From contig VXAI01000015.1 of the NCBI GenBank assembly GCA_013399305.1, positions 8,265,031 through 8,329,030 on the forward strand: a stretch of 64,000 bases of DNA. Direction: 5' to 3'. Position 1 is the stretch's first letter; each line of letters begins with the position of its first letter. The DNA is from Rostratula benghalensis (taxonomy: Eukaryota > Chordata > Aves > Charadriiformes > Rostratulidae). Made by a program: the position numbers and the translations under genes. Of the stretch, positions 47,301 to 60,100 are shown piece by piece. The notes under the pieces are model-generated. The model was not told the DNA's origin and did not search any database. It saw only the letters and a list, made by a program, of their open reading frames with translations.

Positions 47301-50300
47301 GGAACCGGGGTGAGAGAGTGGGGTGGGGACAAGCTGTGCTGTGGCACGTGGGAATGGCTGGTGGCTTCCCTGGTTGGGCTGTGTTTAAAGCCCAGGGGGA
47401 TGCTCCTCAAGCAAGTGTTTTGTCTGACAGCTAATGCAGTCTCCAGCTCTGACCCCATTTCTCTGGACGAGCCTGCCCTGTGACCTTGTGCTGTTTTGGG
47501 GCAGGTGGGGATGGTTGCTTTCAAAATGAAGCTGAAGACTCCTGAGTATCCAAAAGGCCGAGAAATTGTGCTCATTTGCAATGACATCACTCACAAGATT
47601 GGCTCCTTTGGGCCAGAGGAGGACCTGGTCTTCCTGCGGGCCTCGGAGCTGGCACGGGCCGAAGGCATCCCCCGCATCTACATCGCTGCCAACAGTGGTG
47701 CCCGCATCGGTTTTGCTGAGGAGATAAAGCACATGTTCCAGGTGGCCTGGGTAGACCCTGAGGACCCCTACAAGGTGTGTGGGCACCTCCCCTCCTGCCA
47801 TCACAGAGAACAACAGAGGACTTGAGCCACTGTTAATGCATGGGGTGGATTTTGGGTTGGGTTTGGAGAAGGACCGTGTCCCACATGAGCATGTGCATGG
47901 GGGGGCTCCACAACTCATCCTCCTCCTCTTTATTTCCAGGGGTTCAAGTACCTGTACCTGACTCCCCAGGACTACACAAGGATCAGTGCCATGAACTCTG
48001 TGCACTGTGAGCATGTGGAGGAAGGGGGCGAGTCCAGGTGAGCCCCGCTGCCCCATGGGGCTCGCAGCTGCCCCGAGCCTTGCCCCACATTCCTGCTGGG
48101 ATGCAGCTCCCCCATCCTGGCTCAGCATCCTGCCAGACACATCACACCGCTGGGGTGCTTCCCCTTGTCCTGCCTGCTCCACCGTGGCTCTTGTCTTTCC
48201 TGCAGGTACGTCCTCCTGGACATCATTGGGAAGGATAATGGATTTGGGGTGGAAAACCTGAGAGCTGCTGGTACCATCGCTGGGGAGTCCTCTCGAGCTT
48301 ATGATGAAATAGTGACCATCAGCATGGTACAGCGGTGGGCTCTTCCCCTCCTCTGGTCTTCCCCTGTCTCCTGGTTGCTTTTGAGGTCACAGGATGCAGC
48401 CGTTGACCTGGTGTAACTCCTGCAGAGCCGGGGAACATCATTCTCCTGGTGCTTGCAGCCTGTGCTGCAGCCCTGTCTCCCCAGTAAGCCCTGCATGTCC
48501 TTGTGTGTGCACCCAGGTGACCTGTCGTGCCATCGGGATCGGCGCGTACCTGGTGAGACTGGGCCAGCGCGTCATCCAGGTGGAGAACTCCCACATCATC
48601 CTCACCGGTGTCACAGCTCTCAATAAGGTACCGTGCTCTGGCTGCCTGCCCTCCCCCAGCACTGTCCCCTCATGCCACTGCGTGTGTGGGCCTCCTTAGC
48701 TGGCCCGTGGGAAGAGGTGGCAGTTCTCTGCGTGTCACCTCCTGGGACCTGGCTGGGGGAGCTGCAGGAGAACCGCAACTGGGCGCAGGTCTCACTGAGA
48801 ATGGAGAGAATGCCACCCGCAGCCATTTGGTATTGCTTTAGGGGCCAGTTCTTGGTGCATCACCCCTGGGGCAGGGTGGGATGGAGATGCCATGGGGACT
48901 GTCCCAAGGGCAGGACCCGACTCTGGGCAGAATTTCACTGGTTTTGGGGCTGATTTAAAACCTGCTTGCACTGGTCTAAAGCAGGATCCCTTTGCTTTAA
49001 CGTTAACCTTGTAGGCAGAGGTGGAAATTCAGCCTCGAAGCAGAGGGGTTGTGCCTGTAGAGAGGTTTGAATTAAACAGAGGAAGGAGGAGCCACTCCTG
49101 TGTGAGCAGAGACAGATCTGTGTTTCTGTTAACCACCCTGTTGGTAGGTGCTGGGGCGTGAGGTTTACACATCCAATAACCAGCTGGGAGGCGTGCAGAT
49201 CATGCACAACAACGGCGTTTCTCACGTCACCGTCCCGGATGACTTTGAAGGTGTCTACACCATCCTACAGTGGCTCTCCTACATTCCCAAGGTAGGAGGG
49301 TGCTGCAGGACGATGGTGTGGGGTGTTACCCTGTATCTGGCTGGTGACCTGCCCTTTGGGGCTTCCCTTGCAGGATAACAAGAGCCCGGTGCCCGTCACT
49401 GCCATAAGTGATCCCATTGAAAGAGAAATCGATTTTGTCCCTTCCAAAGTCCCCTATGACCCCAGGTGGATGCTGGCAGGGAGACCCCATCCAAGTAAGT
49501 GAGGGTGGTCTGAGACATCTGCAGCGATGCTCACAGACGTGTCTCGTGGCTGAAAACCCTCCCTTCTGGTGCAGAAGGTGCTTTTTGCTGTGAGTTGGTG
49601 CACAAGGAACCTTCAGTACTCATTCTTGTCCTGCTCTGCTTCTTCCTGTGCTCTGCAGCTCTCAAGGGGACCTGGCAGAGTGGCTTCTTCGACCAGGGCA
49701 GCTTCCTGGAGATCATGAGGCCATGGGCTCAGACAGTTGTGGTTGGTAGAGCGAGGTACTGCCGGGAGCAGGGGGTGGAACCCCAGGGCAGAGAGTGATG
49801 GGGAGAGGTCCCATGTGCTGTCAAGCACACTCAAGCCCTGGCCACGGCACTGCTCTTGGGATGGTGATGGAGGGAACCTCTGGTGGGGTTGGGGTGAAAC
49901 ATGGAGGGGAAGTGGCCTCTGCTGAGGTCACCCTGATTTACTGCAGGCTGGGAGGCCTCCCGGTGGGCGTCATCGCTGTTGAGACCCGCACTGTGGAGGT
50001 GACGATACCCGCGGACCCTGCCAACCCAGACTCGGAGGCAAAGGTGTGTGGAGAGACCTCAGTGTGGCTGAGCAGCAGCTGGGAGGAGGCTGGAGGGGAG
50101 AGCTAGGAAAAAGCTTAGCATAGTCCTTTGGCATGTCTCAATTTTCCTTAAACACTGGGGAAATCAAAGGGTGCTTGGTCAGTGTGTTTTCTTCCAGCTC
50201 TTGCACACCAGGTGCTGCCAACCTGCCGGCATGGTGTGCCAGGAAGCACCAGTACCAGTCTCGGGACTGCTGCTTGCCATCTTTTGCAGATCATCCAGCA

Positions 50301-53300
50301 GGCTGGGCAGGTCTGGTTTCCAGATTCTGCTTTTAAAACAGCCCAGGCCATTCGGGACTTCAACAGAGAGCATCTCCCACTCATCATCTTTGCCAACTGG
50401 CGAGGCTTCTCCAGTGGCATGAAAGGTACCCATGCTTGAGATGCCCAGCTGGCACTCCTGCCCACCCCACAGGGCCCTGGGATGACCCAGCTTACCAGGG
50501 TGCTGCCTGCCCCACTCCGAGATGTGGGGTTGGGCTGAGGTGATGGCGCATCACCAAGACCCGGCTCCCAGGGCTCAGTGGTTTCCTGCTGGGCTGGTTT
50601 TGGTGTGCTCTAATGGCGAAAAGGTGGCTTTTGGGCAGCTGGGAGGAGGCAAAGGGAAATAGCCTGGTCCACAGCAGTAGGAGCACCCAGCCACCGAGTC
50701 CTTTTGGCTTTCAGACATGTATGACCAAATGCTGAAGTTCGGCGCCTTCATCGTTGATAGCCTCCGGGATTTTAAGCAACCTGTTCTGGTCTACATCCCA
50801 CCGCACGCGGAGCTGCGGGGAGGCTCCTGGGTGGTCATCGACTCCACCATCAACCCCCTGTATGTGGAGCTCTACGCAGACAAGGAGAGCAGGTCAGCAT
50901 CCAAAATACCTGTGCATCCTCCACAGCCAGCGTTGTAGAGAAATGAGAGACTGTTCATGGGGTCTGCAGAGTCATAGTCCCGCTGGCAGAGACCTCTCAT
51001 CACTTGAGATACAGATTTTTTTTATTTTTTTTTTTTTTTTACCCTGGAGTTAATCAAAACCATCAGCTAAAAGTTCCAGGGTTCTTAGAGAGCAGCGTGG
51101 CAGGTATCTCCTTGGGGATATTCTCCTGTGCCCGGTGAAGGCTGGGGGAGAGTTAAACATGGTCCTGGGAGTGAGGAGGCCTTTTCTGTCACCTGAATTA
51201 ATGCACACTGGAGCAAGCTGTAAGGAGTGGGAGGACAGACAAGAATCCCAAACTGGGAACAAAACCCTTTTAAGTTTTCTCTCTCCCTAACTCTTAGGAG
51301 AGAGAGAGTTGTCTGGACTTCTTGCTCCAGGTCCCTACTTTACCAAGCTTTCCTTCCAGGGGAGGCATTTTGGAGCCTGGAGGAACAGTGGAGATCAAGT
51401 TCAGAAAGAAAGATTTGGTGAAGACCATGAGAAGGATCGATACAGTCTATGCCAAGCTCGTTGAGCAGCTGGGTAAGGGAAGGGTGTTTCAGCTTGAGGG
51501 TATTGGGAGGGGTAAGTTAAAACAGGAGGGTCAAATACCATGGTGGCAACCATCAGGAAATCTTTTAGTGTTCCTCTGTGACAATTCTTTATGGCTTTTC
51601 TGATGGTGGAGCCTGCCTAGGGGATGTGGTGGTGCTTTAAAACACCTGTACCTACTGGGGGATCCCATAAGTGGTGCTGGATTTTTCTCCCATGCTTGGA
51701 GATGAAGAATGGCACTGGCCATGCCAAATGAGATGCCACTGACGAGGCAACACACAGTCATTGCAGAGCTACACAGAAGTTGGCTTTAATGCACTGGGTC
51801 TCCTTTCACCCTGTGATGGGCTCCTGCCTGCAGCGGGTGGAGGGGCTGGTTGGGAGGTCCTTATCCCCATGCCCTTCCACCTTGCTAAAACGTGGTCCCA
51901 AAAAGTCCTTGCAGATGCCACCTCCCACCTCTCTTGCAGCAGGGACTGAACACAGTGTGGTCCCTTTGTGGCTGTGGCCTTCTGTGGTTGGGCTCTGTAA
52001 ATGTGCCACAGCAAAGGGACGTGACACTGGGCATGCCATTAACTGATAGAAGTGGCTGAAGTAGGAGCCCAGAGCAGAGCCCAGACCCCACAGCGGCCCA
52101 TCACAAAGGGTGGTGGATGGGTTGCTCAGCATGGTGTGTCCCACAGGGACCCCCGAGCTGTCCGAGCTGCAGCGCAGGGAGCTGGAGAAGCAGCTCAAGG
52201 CCCGTGAGGACCTCCTCCTGCCCATGTACTACCAGGTGGCTGTGCAGTTTGCTGACCTGCACGACACCCCGGGCCGCATGCAGGAGAAAGGCGTCATCAC
52301 GGTGAGCTGGGGCATCGGTGGTGGTGGTGGTGGTGGTGGAAGGGGGCTCAGCACACAGAGGGGTTTGCAGTGATGGCATGAAGACAGGAGACAGCCCTCT
52401 CCTGAAGGGCTGGGCTGGAGCCCAGTCTGCTGTTCCTGCCCCAGGTTCTCTCTCTGCTCCATCCCAACAGAGCTGCCTTCAAAAGTGCCAGCACAAGCTG
52501 AGAGTGAACTGCTGCTGCACATCAGCTCCTCTTCTCTTCTGCAAAGGTGACTCTGGACTGTGTCCCTCTTCCTGCAGGACATCCTGGAGTGGAAGAACGC
52601 CCGGTCCTTCCTCTACTGGCGGCTGCGACGGCTGCTGCTGGAGGAGGTGGTGAAGGCAGAGGTCCTGAAGGCAAACAGTGAGCTGAGCCACATCCACATC
52701 CAGTCCATGCTGCGGCGCTGGTTCATGGAGACAGAAGGAGCCGCAAAGGTACCCCTGCCCTGCCTTCCTGAGGTGTCCCTGCAGCCAGGGCCGTCCCAAG
52801 GGCTGTCACCTTGGTCTCCTGTTGCTCAGCTGTTTGTGGCCTCCATGAGGGTTTAAAGGTGTGATGGGGGTCGCCATTCTGCAGCCTGTGCCAGGGGTGG
52901 GCAGCCAAGCAGCACTTTGAGCCTAGGGCTGTCTCTTCAAATCAGGTGGCCTCAGTTAGATGCTGATTTTCAGTGGTAGCAAGGTGACCCCCCCCAAATA
53001 AACATTTTCTACCTTCAGATAGCGCTTTCCAGGGCAGAAGTGAGACCTGGGGTTCTTTGCATTTGAGCTGCTCCCCACAGCACCCTGACATACACCTCAC
53101 CAGGTCGCTTTTGTGTTTGCTCCCCAGGGCTACCTGTGGGACAACAACCAGGTGGTGGTGGAGTGGCTGGAGAAGCACATGCAAGAGGACGATGGCACCC
53201 AGTCAGCCATCCGGGAGAACATCAAGTACCTGAAGCGGGATTACATGCTCAAGCACATCCGGAGGTGAGAGGCTGCAGGAGTTGGGATGCCAAGGGCAAT

Positions 53301-53525
53301 GCCATCCCCTGGGTTGGGGACACAGAGGGTGGTGGTGGAGACGAGGCAGTTCTTGCTTCGGCCCCTGAAGCAACTGCCTTCTCCTGTCTGCCTTCCAGCT
53401 TGGTCCAAGCCAACCCCGAGGTGGCTGTGGACTGCGTCATGCAGATGGCTCAGCACCTCACCCGCACGCAGAAGGCCCAGGTCGCCCGTCTGCTGTCGAC
53501 GGTGGATAACGACAGCCCGTCTTGA
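29332..53525 (+). CDS. ACACB: ACACB, acetyl-CoA carboxylase 2 (biotin-dependent, mitochondrion-associated)
   Basis: Makes malonyl-CoA near mitochondria, which restrains carnitine palmitoyltransferase 1 and fatty-acid oxidation. Fifty-two coding exons give 2380 aa (human 2458), with all phases consistent. Exon 1 (29332-29750) starts [18 protein letters not shown], the hydrophobic leader that separates ACACB from cytosolic ACACA. It includes the conserved [14 protein letters not shown]. Exon 2 (33055-33187) holds [11 protein letters not shown]; Ser144 equals the AMPK target Ser222 of human ACC2, with Met at -5, Arg at -4 and Leu at +4 kept. An acceptor-like CCCCCCAG ending at 29322 suggests an upstream untranslated exon. 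Remaining exons are listed under the domain entries, plus 37999-38102, 38731-38812, 39346-39491, 53128-53264 and 53399-53525 (stop TGA). The protein is shorter than human mainly between the leader and the FVLGSF motif. Confidence 0.97.
33644..37918 (+). other. ACACB: ACACB biotin carboxylase domain exons
   Basis: Residues about 185-687, ATP-dependent carboxylation of biotin. Exons: 33644-33782, 34059-34168, 34347-34428, 34892-34990, 35221-35330, 35557-35667, 35814-36023, 36247-36417, 36719-36880, 37125-37288, 37768-37918. The domain opens [20 protein letters not shown]. The ATP-grasp glycine loop EGGGGKGIR is at about 379-387 in exon 8. Exon 10 has [19 protein letters not shown] with the metal-binding Glu and Asn and the catalytic Arg of the family. 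Confidence 0.95.
39570..39998 (+). other. ACACB: ACACB biotin carboxyl carrier domain exons
   Basis: Exons 17 (39570-39720) and 18 (39864-39998) encode the swinging biotin carrier, residues about 798-893. The biotinylated lysine is Lys851 (AAG at 39870-39872) in VMKIIMT. The exon junction falls immediately before the VMK. The residue after Lys is Ile (ATC) where Met is nearly universal. Confidence 0.93.
42021..42068. repeat. 12-bp minisatellite in ACACB intron 24
   Basis: Four perfect tandem copies of CCCCACCCCTGT followed by a pyrimidine tract. The intron is only 106 bp (41996-42101), so the repeat fills nearly half of it and adjoins the polypyrimidine tract of the acceptor. Confidence 0.93.
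45003..45114 (+). other. ACACB: GC-AG intron in ACACB (intron 33)
   Basis: Exon 33 ends ...ACC AAG and the intron starts GCAAGG, with acceptor CCGCAG before GAGGCC. Homology (LITK then [12 protein letters not shown]) and phase 0 on both sides fix the junction. AAG|GCAAG matches the strong consensus of GC-type donors. The nearest GT (45012) would break the frame. Confidence 0.88.
46620..52748 (+). other. ACACB: ACACB carboxyltransferase domain exons
   Basis: Transfers the carboxyl group from biotin to acetyl-CoA. Exons: 46620-46775, 47160-47282, 47505-47774, 47940-48037, 48206-48326, 48517-48627, 49148-49291, 49374-49494, 49659-49755, 49947-50043, 50290-50425, 50715-50892, 51360-51472, 52147-52301, 52578-52748. 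Landmarks are [14 protein letters not shown] in exon 38, [12 protein letters not shown] in exon 42, and [17 protein letters not shown] in exon 45. [14 protein letters not shown] spans exons 46-47. No break or missing catalytic block was seen. Confidence 0.95.
52317..52339. repeat. (GGT)n trinucleotide run in ACACB intron 49
   Basis: About seven GGT units starting 15 bp after the exon 49 donor. A G-rich run this close to a donor can bind splicing factors, but no function is shown. Confidence 0.85.
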
Positions 53526-53670
53526 GCCGGTGGCCGACGGCGTGCAGGGCAATCGCCGTGGGGCAGGAGGGGCACGGGGACACCCTGCTGCTCAGAGGCC
53601 AGACCTCACCTCCCCACCGGGTTCCTCAGCCCTCCCAACTGAAGCCTTGGAACCTTACTCACGGTGCCTA

Positions 53671-53676
53671 AATAAA
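53671..53676 (+). terminator. ACACB: Candidate poly(A) signal of ACACB
   Basis: AATAAA 146 bp after the ACACB stop codon. Further AATAAA motifs at 54067-54072 and 54774-54779 could give longer 3' UTRs. Confidence 0.6.
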
Positions 53677-55430
53677 GGATACGCCGGTCTTGGTAGTTTA
53701 AGCCCTGAAGATGGTGCCTCCCAACTCCAAAGTTCCTCCTGGCACTGGGGGTGTTCAACAGAGGGGTGGCTTGGCAGAAGATCGGACGTGGCTTGAGACA
53801 AGTTTGAGTCTGGACCTCGTGCAGAACTTGGTTTTAAAAAGGATTTTAAAATCTTTTACTGTGTTTTAGTTGGCCTTAGTCTTTAAAACCAGCACCGGTG
53901 TCAGAGGTGTCTCGTGAGACTGGATGGAGCTGGAAGTACTGGCCCAGGCACAGGGGAGCAGGACAAAGGAGGAGGCCCCCCCATATGGCCGTGTTGAGGC
54001 TGACCAGACACCAGCCCAAGGAAATGTAAACCCTGCTTGAGAAGCAGTCTCAAACCGATGTTTTCTAATAAACTCAGGAACTGTGAGGAGCAATTTGCCT
54101 CCTCCTTCCCTTCGCTGGGAGTGATCAGTACATGTGACTACGAGTAGCTGGTGGCCCAGGAAAGACAGCAGCGAGCCATGCTGGGAGCTGTTCCAGGAGA
54201 AACATCAGTGAAACCACCACGGTTTGACTGACTGACCCACCCAACTGTTCCTCTCACCCTTCCTGTGTCCTTTCTGGCTCCTGCCACAGCTCCCTCGGGT
54301 GTTTTCACCCTGTGGCTCCTGCAGAGGATGGAGAGGAGCAACCCGGTTCCTCCACTGACGCACAGGACCCAGGGTGAGCTCTCCGTCTGCTGGGACCTGT
54401 ACTTTGCTTCTCAGGTGGCCTCTAAGCAGTTTGGTTCATGGAGGAGAAACTTCAATCTGTGCTTTCCAGTGCCTCTGGCTGTGTGGGTGCATCCTTGCAC
54501 CAGCACAGGTTTGGCTTTGGCTCGCAAAGGTGAAGGTGATGGAAGGTGAGACTCCTGGTTCCAGGTTGGACACCTGGTGTTGCCGTGGTGTGGAGGTGTT
54601 GGATGATGTTGGTGATGCCTGATCTGGGGAATATCCCACCAGGTCTATGGGGAGGCCTCCCTGTCCTGGGGGTGGGGGTGGAAAGGGCCCGATGAGGTGC
54701 TTGAAGGGTGTTACTGCACTTTGTCAGGGCTGGGGGCTGCCGGCACTCACCCTAGGGGAGCCGAACCACCGCCAATAAAGCCAGCACAGTTCTGAAGGGG
54801 GTTTTTCCTGAGCTCTGTTTCCTTTCTCATTGTATAAACGCAGTGGATCTGAGCTGGGGGTGGTCCCTCTGCCCCCGTGCAGCCCCCTCCCCGCGGCACA
54901 GGACCTGCTGTCGTGCAGAGCAGCTCACAGCATCCCTCCTGCCAACCCATCCCTGCACCAGGACCTCTTCTGCAGAGATTCTCAGGAGAAGAACGACAGG
55001 GTGGGAAAGGAGTTCCCGCAGTAAATACCTGCAAACTCTTATTCTCTTGGATGATTTAAGCCGGGGCCAAAGCCTTGACGTGGATGGGATGTGGTGTCTG
55101 TAAAGGTGACAAAGCTGCACCTTCAGCCGTTGGCAGGTGGGAGCGTGGGGGAGATGCCTCCTCGCTGCTGGTGGTGGCACCTAAGTCTTAGACTCAAGAG
55201 AAGGGCCTGCTCCTCAGGACACACAGACACCTCTGAGCCACGTCCCTTTGTCACCCTCCATAAGTTGTGTCAAACAATTGCCTCGCTGGGTTGGATTTCC
55301 AGGAGCAGATGCCCCTGGAATTAGTGTTTCAGGCCGAGCTGCAGGGTGACGCTTGGCAGGGCAGTGCCTGGAACCGGAGTTGTTACACCACAGCACACCC
55401 AGAACGAGCCAGGCTTAGTGCTAAGAAATA
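53677..55430. other. ACACB downstream / intergenic DNA between convergent ACACB and FOXN4
   Basis: No gene-like reading frame with family resemblance. It contains the alternative ACACB poly(A) signals and nothing else that I recognise. Confidence 0.55.
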
Positions 55431-55436
55431 TTTATT
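55431..55436 (-). terminator. FOXN4: Candidate distal poly(A) signal of FOXN4
   Basis: AATAAA on the minus strand, next to a 23-base A-run on the plus strand (about 55437-55459). Nearer candidates on the same strand lie at 56527-56532 and 56082-56091. The AT-rich stretch 55850-56600 is probably FOXN4 3' UTR. The choice is uncertain. Confidence 0.4.
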
Positions 55437-57141
55437 AAAAAAAAAAAAAAAAAAAAAAAGAGATGAAGACAGCGTAGGTGACACCAGTCACAGCAAGTGC
55501 TCATGAATCACATCAGTTCTCCAACAATAAATTGTGACACGGAGCATCCTGCCCTCTCGGCAGAGGTCGCTGTGGACACAGGGGGACAGCGGGGGAGGGG
55601 CGGGCACAGGTATTTCCCCAGCCCCTCCTCTTCACAACGGCTTTTTCAGCCCAGGGGCTCCACCATCCTCTGTCCCCCCACGGGTTTTCAGGGGATTGAC
55701 TAAAACTGGGGGAGCTTTCGGCTTCCACCCACCCCCGGCCCCACTCCGGGTGGGAGAGAGGAGTCCGTGAACGCCACTGCCAGACTGGGAAATGCCGTTA
55801 ATGAACGGGACAGGACAGGAGATGTATAAATATTACTCCATGGCCAGAGAGGTACAAGTAGGCTAAAGACTAAACTCCAACAAACAGCTCACTTTTTCTC
55901 TTTTTGGGTGTTTCATCCCATGTGTTTTTTGCAAAGGATGTTACTATGTGTAAGGCAGGGTTTGAAAGTATGAAAAAAAAACACAACCCCACATTAGAAT
56001 CAATTTGCCTTGGTTAATTAGGAAAGAAAGGCTATTTGGAATCAGTCTGTTACAGTCACAACATTTGGTTTCTGAATTCTTTTTATTTATTTTTTTTAAA
56101 CAAACACGTGTTTCACAGTATCAAAAGTGCTTATTTAAAAGAGATGTGGTGTCACATCAGCCATTACCATTGTTGTGTTTGTGGTTATGAATAATTTAGT
56201 GGATGTAAACCAGGTTACTGCAGCATTTTACAAAATTCAACAGTGCTCAGTTTACATAATTTCTTTTCATAACAATAAATATAAATAAATTTACAAATAG
56301 TAATACTGCCTAGCACAAGAATAGACAGAAGCACGATACACAAGACTATAAACAAATCTAACTTTTTTTTAAAAAAAAAAATAACCAATCCTAAAAATAG
56401 GCATAATTCCTAAAAATCTTCTAGCCAGTGATCAGTTCCAACAATTCAGTAGCACCGCTTCCTTCGGGGTGGGGCAAGGACTTCATTTTTAAATTTAGAT
56501 GCAAAGGTTTTCTGCTGTGGGCTTGATTTATTTTTTTTTTTTTTTTCCAGTTTTAAGAGTTTTGCTCCTTTTTGTCCCGCCTCATAACAATAAATTAACG
56601 ATGGCTACGTCGGAAAAGCCTCGGTGGAGCAGACCGGGCCGGGTCCCGGTTCACCAGTGACAGTGATTCGGTGATTCGAGAGCAGAGGCACGCGCGGGGG
56701 GGGTGAGGAACCCTTTTGGCCCCTGAGGTGGTGCTGATCGCCCCCCGGGCTCCTGTTGGTGCTCACCATCGGTGCTCACCAAAGGGCATCCACCTCCGAG
56801 TCCGGACCGCAGCGGGGCTGGGGTGCGTTTACCTTCATCAGGCTATTTTTGTCAGCTCAGTTACCTCCCGGTGAAAGTTCCAGCTGACTCCTGCCCCCCC
56901 GGGTCCCGCAACACAAGCGTCCCTGCCCCTCCCCCGCTCTTGGTGCGGGGGAAAGCGGTTCTGCTACAACCACTTTGATTTCTTTTGGCATCACGAGCTG
57001 CCCCCCCCCCCCCGGTAAAAAAAAACCCCGCCGTGTTCCAGGCGTCTGCAGGAGGAGCTCTTTTCTCGCTTTCGGGTCGGGTTTTAAGGGCTGGGAGAAA
57101 CCCCTCCCCGAGTCCGAGAGGTCCACGGGAGGGTGCAAACC

Positions 57142-60100
57142 TCAGAGCAGAGGGATGGGTTTGTTGCCCTGGGGGTTCATGTACTGAGCTGCCGCTACGT
57201 TGTCCAGGGTGGTGTAGGTGGTGTAAAGGCCGGTGACCTGCAAGTCTGAGAAGGAGTGGTCGCTGGAGACGGGGGTGAGGCCGGGGGTGCCCAGGTCACA
57301 GTCTGAGAGGTGGAGGGGGGAGTTGCTGAAGGCCCCCAGGGTATCGAGGCTGAAGCTTTCGTCTTTCATTTCCTCCCATATGTTACCTATGAAGATTAAA
57401 TTCTGGTCACAGCAACACGTCCAACTCCCCCGGTTCCCACACCTTTCTCGTCCTCACCTTCCTACCCAGTGCTAACCAAACCCAGGGGCCGTGCTCAGCG
57501 TCGCCATGAGCTGGGGACACCACTTCCTACCTAATCTCCTAAATCTCCTCAGGGAAGTGGTGGGGTCACCATCACTGGAGGCATTTAGGGACATGGTTTA
57601 GTGATGGAGTTGGCAGCGTTAGGTCCGTGGTTGGACTCCATGATCTAAAAGGTCTTTGCCAACCGAAACGATTCTTTGATTCTGACTTCTCTGCTTGCAG
57701 AAGGAGCAAACCAAGGCGCAAAGAGAGCGACCGTTTTCCCGTGGGCAGAGAGATGTGGTGACATCCCTCCTCCTATCTACTGGGGTGCCTGCACTCACAG
57801 AATCACAGACTCTCAGGGATTGGAAGGGACCTTGAAAGCTCATCCAGTCCAATCCCCCTGCCAGAGCAGGAACACCCAGAGCAGGTCCCACAGGAACGTG
57901 TCCAGGAGGGGTTTGAACGTCTCCAGAGAAGGAGACTCCACCACCTCTCTGGGCAGCCCCTGCCAGTGCTCCCTCACCCTCACCCTGAAGAAGTTTTTCC
58001 TCATATTTAAGTGGAACCTCCTGTGTTCCAGCTTGCACTCGAGCCATAAAGGTGGTTTGCTGTCCCACCTGGCACAGGAATGCGCTGAGGAAGACCGGGG
58101 AAGTCACACTCCAGAGGCCACCACCCAGCACGAATTTTTAGCTCAGCTACATCCCACCCCAGAGCATCCCGCTGAGGGCCCTCGTTGCACATTCAGCGTC
58201 TTACACAGCAAGAGAAAGCACACCCTCCTGCTCCTCCCCTACCTTGCAATGCAAAATCCATAATGCTGGGGTCAAGGGCGTCCACCTCCGTGTTCATGTC
58301 CGCCGTCACGTTCAGGAAGTCCGGCGGGGGGCGCCCCATGGGGTGGGGGGGGATTGGGCTGTGGCTCACGTCGGGCAGAGCGTGGAGCGGAGGCGTTTGC
58401 GCGGGGGCCGGTGAATCCGGGGCGATGCGAGGAGCCTGGGTCTGGAGCTGGTGGTGCAGGGGGAGGGACTGGAGCGAGAGCGTCATGATGGGCTGAGGCT
58501 GCAGCTGGGAGATGGAGATGCGGCCCTGGGCCGCTGCCACGTGGCTCAGGGTGGGGACCTCGGGCTCTGCCTGTTTGCTGGGCCGCCTGCAGCTCTCGGG
58601 TCTGTCAGTGATCAGCTTGTCCAGCTCCTCTGCACCAGCCAGGCCCGTTCCCGAGGAAGAAAAGAGAAAGTTTAACCCACTCATTCAAGTCAAAGCATTT
58701 CATAGAATCATGGAATGGTTTGGGTTGAAGGAGACCTCAAAGCCCACCCAGTGCCACCCCCTGCCCTGGGCAGGGGACACCTCCCACCAGCCCCAGGTGG
58801 CTCCAAGCCCCCTCCAACCTGGCCTTGAACCCCTCCAGGGATGGGGCAGCCACAGCTTCTCTGGGCGACCTGGGCCAGGCTCTCACCCCCCTCACACCGA
58901 GGAGTTTCTCCCCAGAAGTGAGCACAGCCACGCGTTTTTGCCACGAGTGTCACCGTGCCAGACGCAGCACCGAAGCCTTGGCTGGGCAGAGAGCAAGGAA
59001 ACACCATCTGCTTCCCTGCCCTTAGCCTGTACCCTCCTTGATTTCCCTGGCTCTCCCTAACCGAGCTCAAGAAGTGGCCACGTGGGGCTCACAGGGAGGG
59101 ACCGAGCAGTTCACGGGGCTAAGGGTCCTCAGCGGGGCTCCTGCTCACGGGGACACAGGTTGTGTCTCACCCGGCGTCCGCACCAGAGGCTGCGGAGAGC
59201 TTCGGCGGCGCTGTTGTTTTCAAGCAAAGGAGAGCATGGTTCACCACCGATTGTGCGCTACAGGTTTTGCAGCAGAAAACTCCAGCTGATTTTTGCCAAC
59301 ACAGAGCCCCGGGGCGCTTCGACACCACATGGCTCTGTTAATCACGAGAAAGTCTTAGAAAAAGGAGCGTTTTGCAGAGTAAGAAAAAAAAGGGCATTAA
59401 AAGGGGGGATGTTATAAATACTAGCACTGGAGGCAACGTAACTCCTCAGGAGGTCTTGGAGGTGCTCAGCAGGTTAGCACAGGGGGGGAAGACCACTCCT
59501 TTTGAAACTGGGGACCAGTTTGCACTGGGGGCCTCCAAAAATAGCTGTTGGTTCAGTCACCTCCTCCTGCTGCCGCGTATCACGCTGTCACACAGCCTCA
59601 GGGCAGGGCACAGCAGGTATTTTGGCCGAGCAGCTCAGAGGAGGCCCCTCGCAAGGCGTGAGAGCTCTGCAAGGGCCGGCCCTTGTCCATTTTATTGATT
59701 TCAAATCCGTGCATTCCCGTCCAAGCAGCCCTTTTTGTCTCCCCGGGCTCTCACGCAGGCGGCCAAAGCATAACATAAGCCCTACCTGGGTTGGCCATGC
59801 TCCTGTGAATAGCGGCCAAGTCCTTCCGCTTCCACTTCTGCATCTCCTCTTCCATCTTGTCGATCTTGGCGGGGTTGAGGGCCCACAGGCAGCCTTTGCG
59901 AGAGGTGCCGCTCACCTTGTTCTCCACCTTCTCGAAGCACTTATTCAGGGAGAGGTTGTGGCGCACGGAGTTCTTCCAGCCGTCGGGGGCTGTCTGGAAG
60001 GGGGCAGGAGGAGGTCAGTGAATTAAGCCGTGGCCAAAGCCTTTGTGATGTTCCTCTCCCGCCCCTGGGGGCGCTGGCATACCTTGAAGTAGGGAAAGTG

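Noticed and set aside
57619..58131. 170-codon minus-strand frame
   Set aside because: It lies inside CR1 fragments and FOXN4 intron and carries no reverse-transcriptase motif or intact CR1 ORF.
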